From NCBI GenBank assembly GCA_023957155.1, contig JAMLHK010000001.1, positions 62,001 to 126,000 on the forward strand: DNA of 64,000 bases, read 5' to 3'. The translations under genes were made by a program, and so were the position numbers. This document shows, in pieces, positions 61,893 through 64,000 of this stretch. A model generated the notes under the pieces. It saw only the letters and a list, made by a program, of their open reading frames with translations. It was not told the origin of the DNA and did not search any database. The DNA is from Chitinophagaceae bacterium (GTDB lineage Bacteria > Bacteroidota > Bacteroidia > Chitinophagales > Chitinophagaceae). Numbering within the stretch: position 1 is the first letter of the stretch; every line of letters starts with the position of its first letter.

Positions 61893-64000
61893 TTAAAATG
61901 TTGCCCTGAGTGTAAAAGCAAAAGAGCGTGTTTTAGGCAAAAACCCTTCCTCCCCTGAAAAAGCGGTGTTATTGGAATTATTAGACGCCGGGTTGAAATT
62001 ATACGGAAGGGTTTGATACAGGTAAAACAGATCGCGTCCTATTACCGATAATGACAGCCCGTTCAATTTAAGCTTTGAATATACTTTTTGAGGAAAAGCA
62101 TAATTCAATGCAGCTTGTCTTAACGCAATCCATGAATTTTCCAAAACCCAGAAATCCGCTACACCCGTAGATGAAGACCCATACCGGTAGTAAAACTGCG
62201 GAAGATGGGAAGGTTCTACCAGTCCTTTGTCATACGCTTCCTGGTAAGTCATACCGCCCACATCGGCCGTACCGCCACCCGGCTTATCAACAGTCTGCCC
62301 GGGTGCAAAAACACCCTGGGGAATAATACCATCATCATAAGTACCGCCATCATTAGCATATTGAGAGGTCCATTCTATCCCTCCGTTTTGTTTATCTCTT
62401 CCGGGAAGCGTGTTAGGAAATACACCCGTATGGGTTCCATACCGGTAACTCAGTAAAACAAAATCGCCACCGATCTTCGCATCAGCAAGAATATTCAAAC
62501 TGAAATTTTTATAGGTAAAGGTATTATCCCATCCGGCCCTGAATTTGGCATTGATATCACCCACATCCTGCCATTGATTGCTTCTTGCCGGGAAGGCCGT
62601 CCTGGAATCGGAACGCCAGGCCAGAATAGGCAGCCCGTTTCTCGGGTCATTTTTATCTGTTCCCTGGAATGCGGTTGAGTGAATTTGTGTTCTTAGTACA
62701 CCATAGGGACCGCCCACGACAGCCCAGGTGCTGATCTCACCAATATTAGCTCCCAGGTTATACTCCGTTCTGCCGGGATACAGCTCAAGGATCCTGTTCC
62801 TGTTCACAGCGTAGGTAAGCATCGTATTCCAGGAAAAGTCGCGCGTTCTCACCGGTGTTGCATCTATGGCGATCTCAATTCCCCGGTTCCGGATCTTACC
62901 CGCATTGATCAGCTGCGAAGCAACCCCGGATTCAATAGGAGCGTCTAAGTCAAGGATCTGGTTTTTGGTAATATCCTGGTACAGGCTCACATCAAAACCC
63001 ACCCTGTTATTCAAAAATCTCATTTCCAAACCTACTTCCTGCGATGACTTATTAAAAGGTTTCAGATTCGACTGTAATACCGTTGCTTTATCATTTACCA
63101 GCACATACGTAGAGGTAGCGATGGTTTGACCGTTAGCATTGGTAAACCCGCTGAAGCCAAAGCCGGGGTTGATCTGGTAGGGCTGGGTTCCACCGCCGAG
63201 ATTGGCAATATTTCCTCTCAGCTTACCATAGCTTATCCAGGAAGGCAGGCTGTTTTTAAGCGTTTCGGTAAATATCCAGGATAAGCTGACGGCAGGATAA
63301 CTGAAATTATTATTTCCTGTTCCGTCAGAATATGTCAGGGTCGAGATCCAGTCTGTTCTCCAGGTACCCTGGAGAAAAAGCATATCCTTATAGCCCAGGT
63401 CAACGCTGGCATATAAAGAATTGATATTAAACCGGCTTCTTACACCGCCTTCGGTATAAGGCTGGTTAACCGAATTTTTAATCGTGTAGCTTCCGGGAAA
63501 GTTCATTCCTCCTCTTGTTTCACTATATTCCCAGTTATTCCTGAATTGCTGAGCCTCTCCTCCGATATATCCGTTAACACTAAAATCATCGGTAAGATCC
63601 TTATTCATCATCAGCATCCACTTCATCAGGCTGGTGTTTTTATGCTCAAGTCCCAATCCATACATCCCTCCCGAAAAATTCACTCCCTGACCCAGCTCCC
63701 TGGTTTCCGATTTGGTATAGATATTATTGGTACTTCCTTCCAGCACTAATTTAGCCCAGCTTGTTAAATCAAGGGTGAGCGCTAATCTCCCGCGTAACAT
63801 CTGTTCGTTCTGCAGGTAATCATTTTCAAACAACGTAAACCAGAACCTGGATTCAGGCGCCTTATTCGGCTCATCCCGGTTGTTGGGATCAGGAGCACCT
63901 CCCAGGATACTGGTGTAATGTTCTTTCTGCATCCAGTATTTGGTATCATAATTCCTCGGCATCATCCAGCTATACAACTTTCCAAAATTGTTGGAGGCAA
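61893..64000 (-). CDS. SusC/RagA TonB-linked outer-membrane transporter, N-terminus cut by window edge
   Basis: The frame continues to the last base of the window (ASNNFGKLYSWMMPRNYD at the cut end), so the start, signal peptide and plug lie outside. The 701 or so visible residues are the beta-barrel part of a SusC protein: LYASVDLGYKDMLFLQGTWRTDWISTL, the FYPAVSLSW-like FSYPAVSLSWIFTE, LRFLNNRVGFDVSLYQ, and the terminal SFAFTLRATF ending in Phe, the outer-membrane insertion signal. It precedes its SusD partner by 31 bases. Confidence 0.94.
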   Translation of the reverse strand, partial: ASNNFGKLYSWMMPRNYDTKYWMQKEHYTSILGGAPDPNNRDEPNKAPESRFWFTLFENDYLQNEQMLRGRLALTLDLTSWAKLVLEGSTNNIYTKSETRELGQGVNFSGGMYGLGLEHKNTSLMKWMLMMNKDLTDDFSVNGYIGGEAQQFRNNWEYSETRGGMNFPGSYTIKNSVNQPYTEGGVRSRFNINSLYASVDLGYKDMLFLQGTWRTDWISTLTYSDGTGNNNFSYPAVSLSWIFTETLKNSLPSWISYGKLRGNIANLGGGTQPYQINPGFGFSGFTNANGQTIATSTYVLVNDKATVLQSNLKPFNKSSQEVGLEMRFLNNRVGFDVSLYQDITKNQILDLDAPIESGVASQLINAGKIRNRGIEIAIDATPVRTRDFSWNTMLTYAVNRNRILELYPGRTEYNLGANIGEISTWAVVGGPYGVLRTQIHSTAFQGTDKNDPRNGLPILAWRSDSRTAFPARSNQWQDVGDINAKFRAGWDNTFTYKNFSLNILADAKIGGDFVLLSYRYGTHTGVFPNTLPGRDKQNGGIEWTSQYANDGGTYDDGIIPQGVFAPGQTVDKPGGGTADVGGMTYQEAYDKGLVEPSHLPQFYYRYGSSSTGVADFWVLENSWIALRQAALNYAFPQKVYSKLKLNGLSLSVIGRDLFYLYQTLPYNFNPASNNSNNTAFSGEEGFLPKTRSFAFTLRATF

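Overview
The window reads as a chromosomal segment of a Bacteroidota bacterium, most likely of the Chitinophagaceae type. The reasons are four SusC/SusD outer-membrane pairs (one cut by the right edge), ECF sigma/FecR pairs, a TAnnTTTG-type promoter before rplM, SPII lipoprotein signals, almost no Shine-Dalgarno sequences, and a Sec-type (clade II) nos cluster. The genus cannot be fixed from the sequence alone. No tRNA, rRNA, CRISPR array or transposase was seen.

Region 1 (1-23.1 kb, all minus strand) is a regulated polysaccharide- or glycoconjugate-utilisation locus. In transcription order it holds an ECF sigma factor, FecR anti-sigma, SusC with an STN signalling domain, SusD, a sialate-O-acetylesterase-type esterase, an unrecognised Tat-exported protein, a sodium:solute symporter, a PIG-L deacetylase, a mutarotase-fold protein, an enolase-superfamily acid-sugar dehydratase, an alpha/beta hydrolase, two SDR dehydrogenases, a sulfatase and a TIM-barrel isomerase. 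Several genes overlap by 1-4 bases. The set fits import and deacylation of a decorated sugar followed by oxidative, non-phosphorylative breakdown through an acid sugar. A second sigma/FecR pair runs off the left edge.

Region 2 (23.2-28.8 kb) is housekeeping: rplM-rpsI-rpsB-tsf with a promoter and possible leader, an AAA/DUF4143 ATPase with a palindromic operator candidate, and a membrane-anchored SRPBCC/GyrI-like protein.

Region 3 (29.0-34.3 kb) holds an Rrf2 regulator, a DUF59/SufT-like protein, an NnrS-like membrane protein and a lipoprotein, then a symporter and a LOG-family protein. Region 4 (34.3-40.7 kb) is a SusC/SusD pair with a divergent HGSNAT-like membrane acyltransferase.

Region 5 (41.4-53.1 kb) is a nitrous-oxide and NO-response island: DUF488 protein, truncated haemoglobin, a second Rrf2 regulator, a second NnrS-like protein, a Crp-type regulator, then cytochrome c-nosZ-nosL(fusion)-nosD-nosF-nosY, two small ORFs and a GreA/Rnk-like protein. 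It is bracketed by inverted copies of a composite non-coding repeat of about 570 bp (40.74-41.31 and 53.21-53.78 kb).

Region 6 (53.9-64.0 kb) holds two tandem SusC/SusD pairs followed by a Tat-exported aspartylglucosaminidase-type Ntn hydrolase, which suggests glycopeptide use. The window is also rich in short structured repeats: a four-copy palindromic REP-like family in region 1, a duplicated three-hairpin unit behind nosY, and 120-bp direct repeats at 53 kb.
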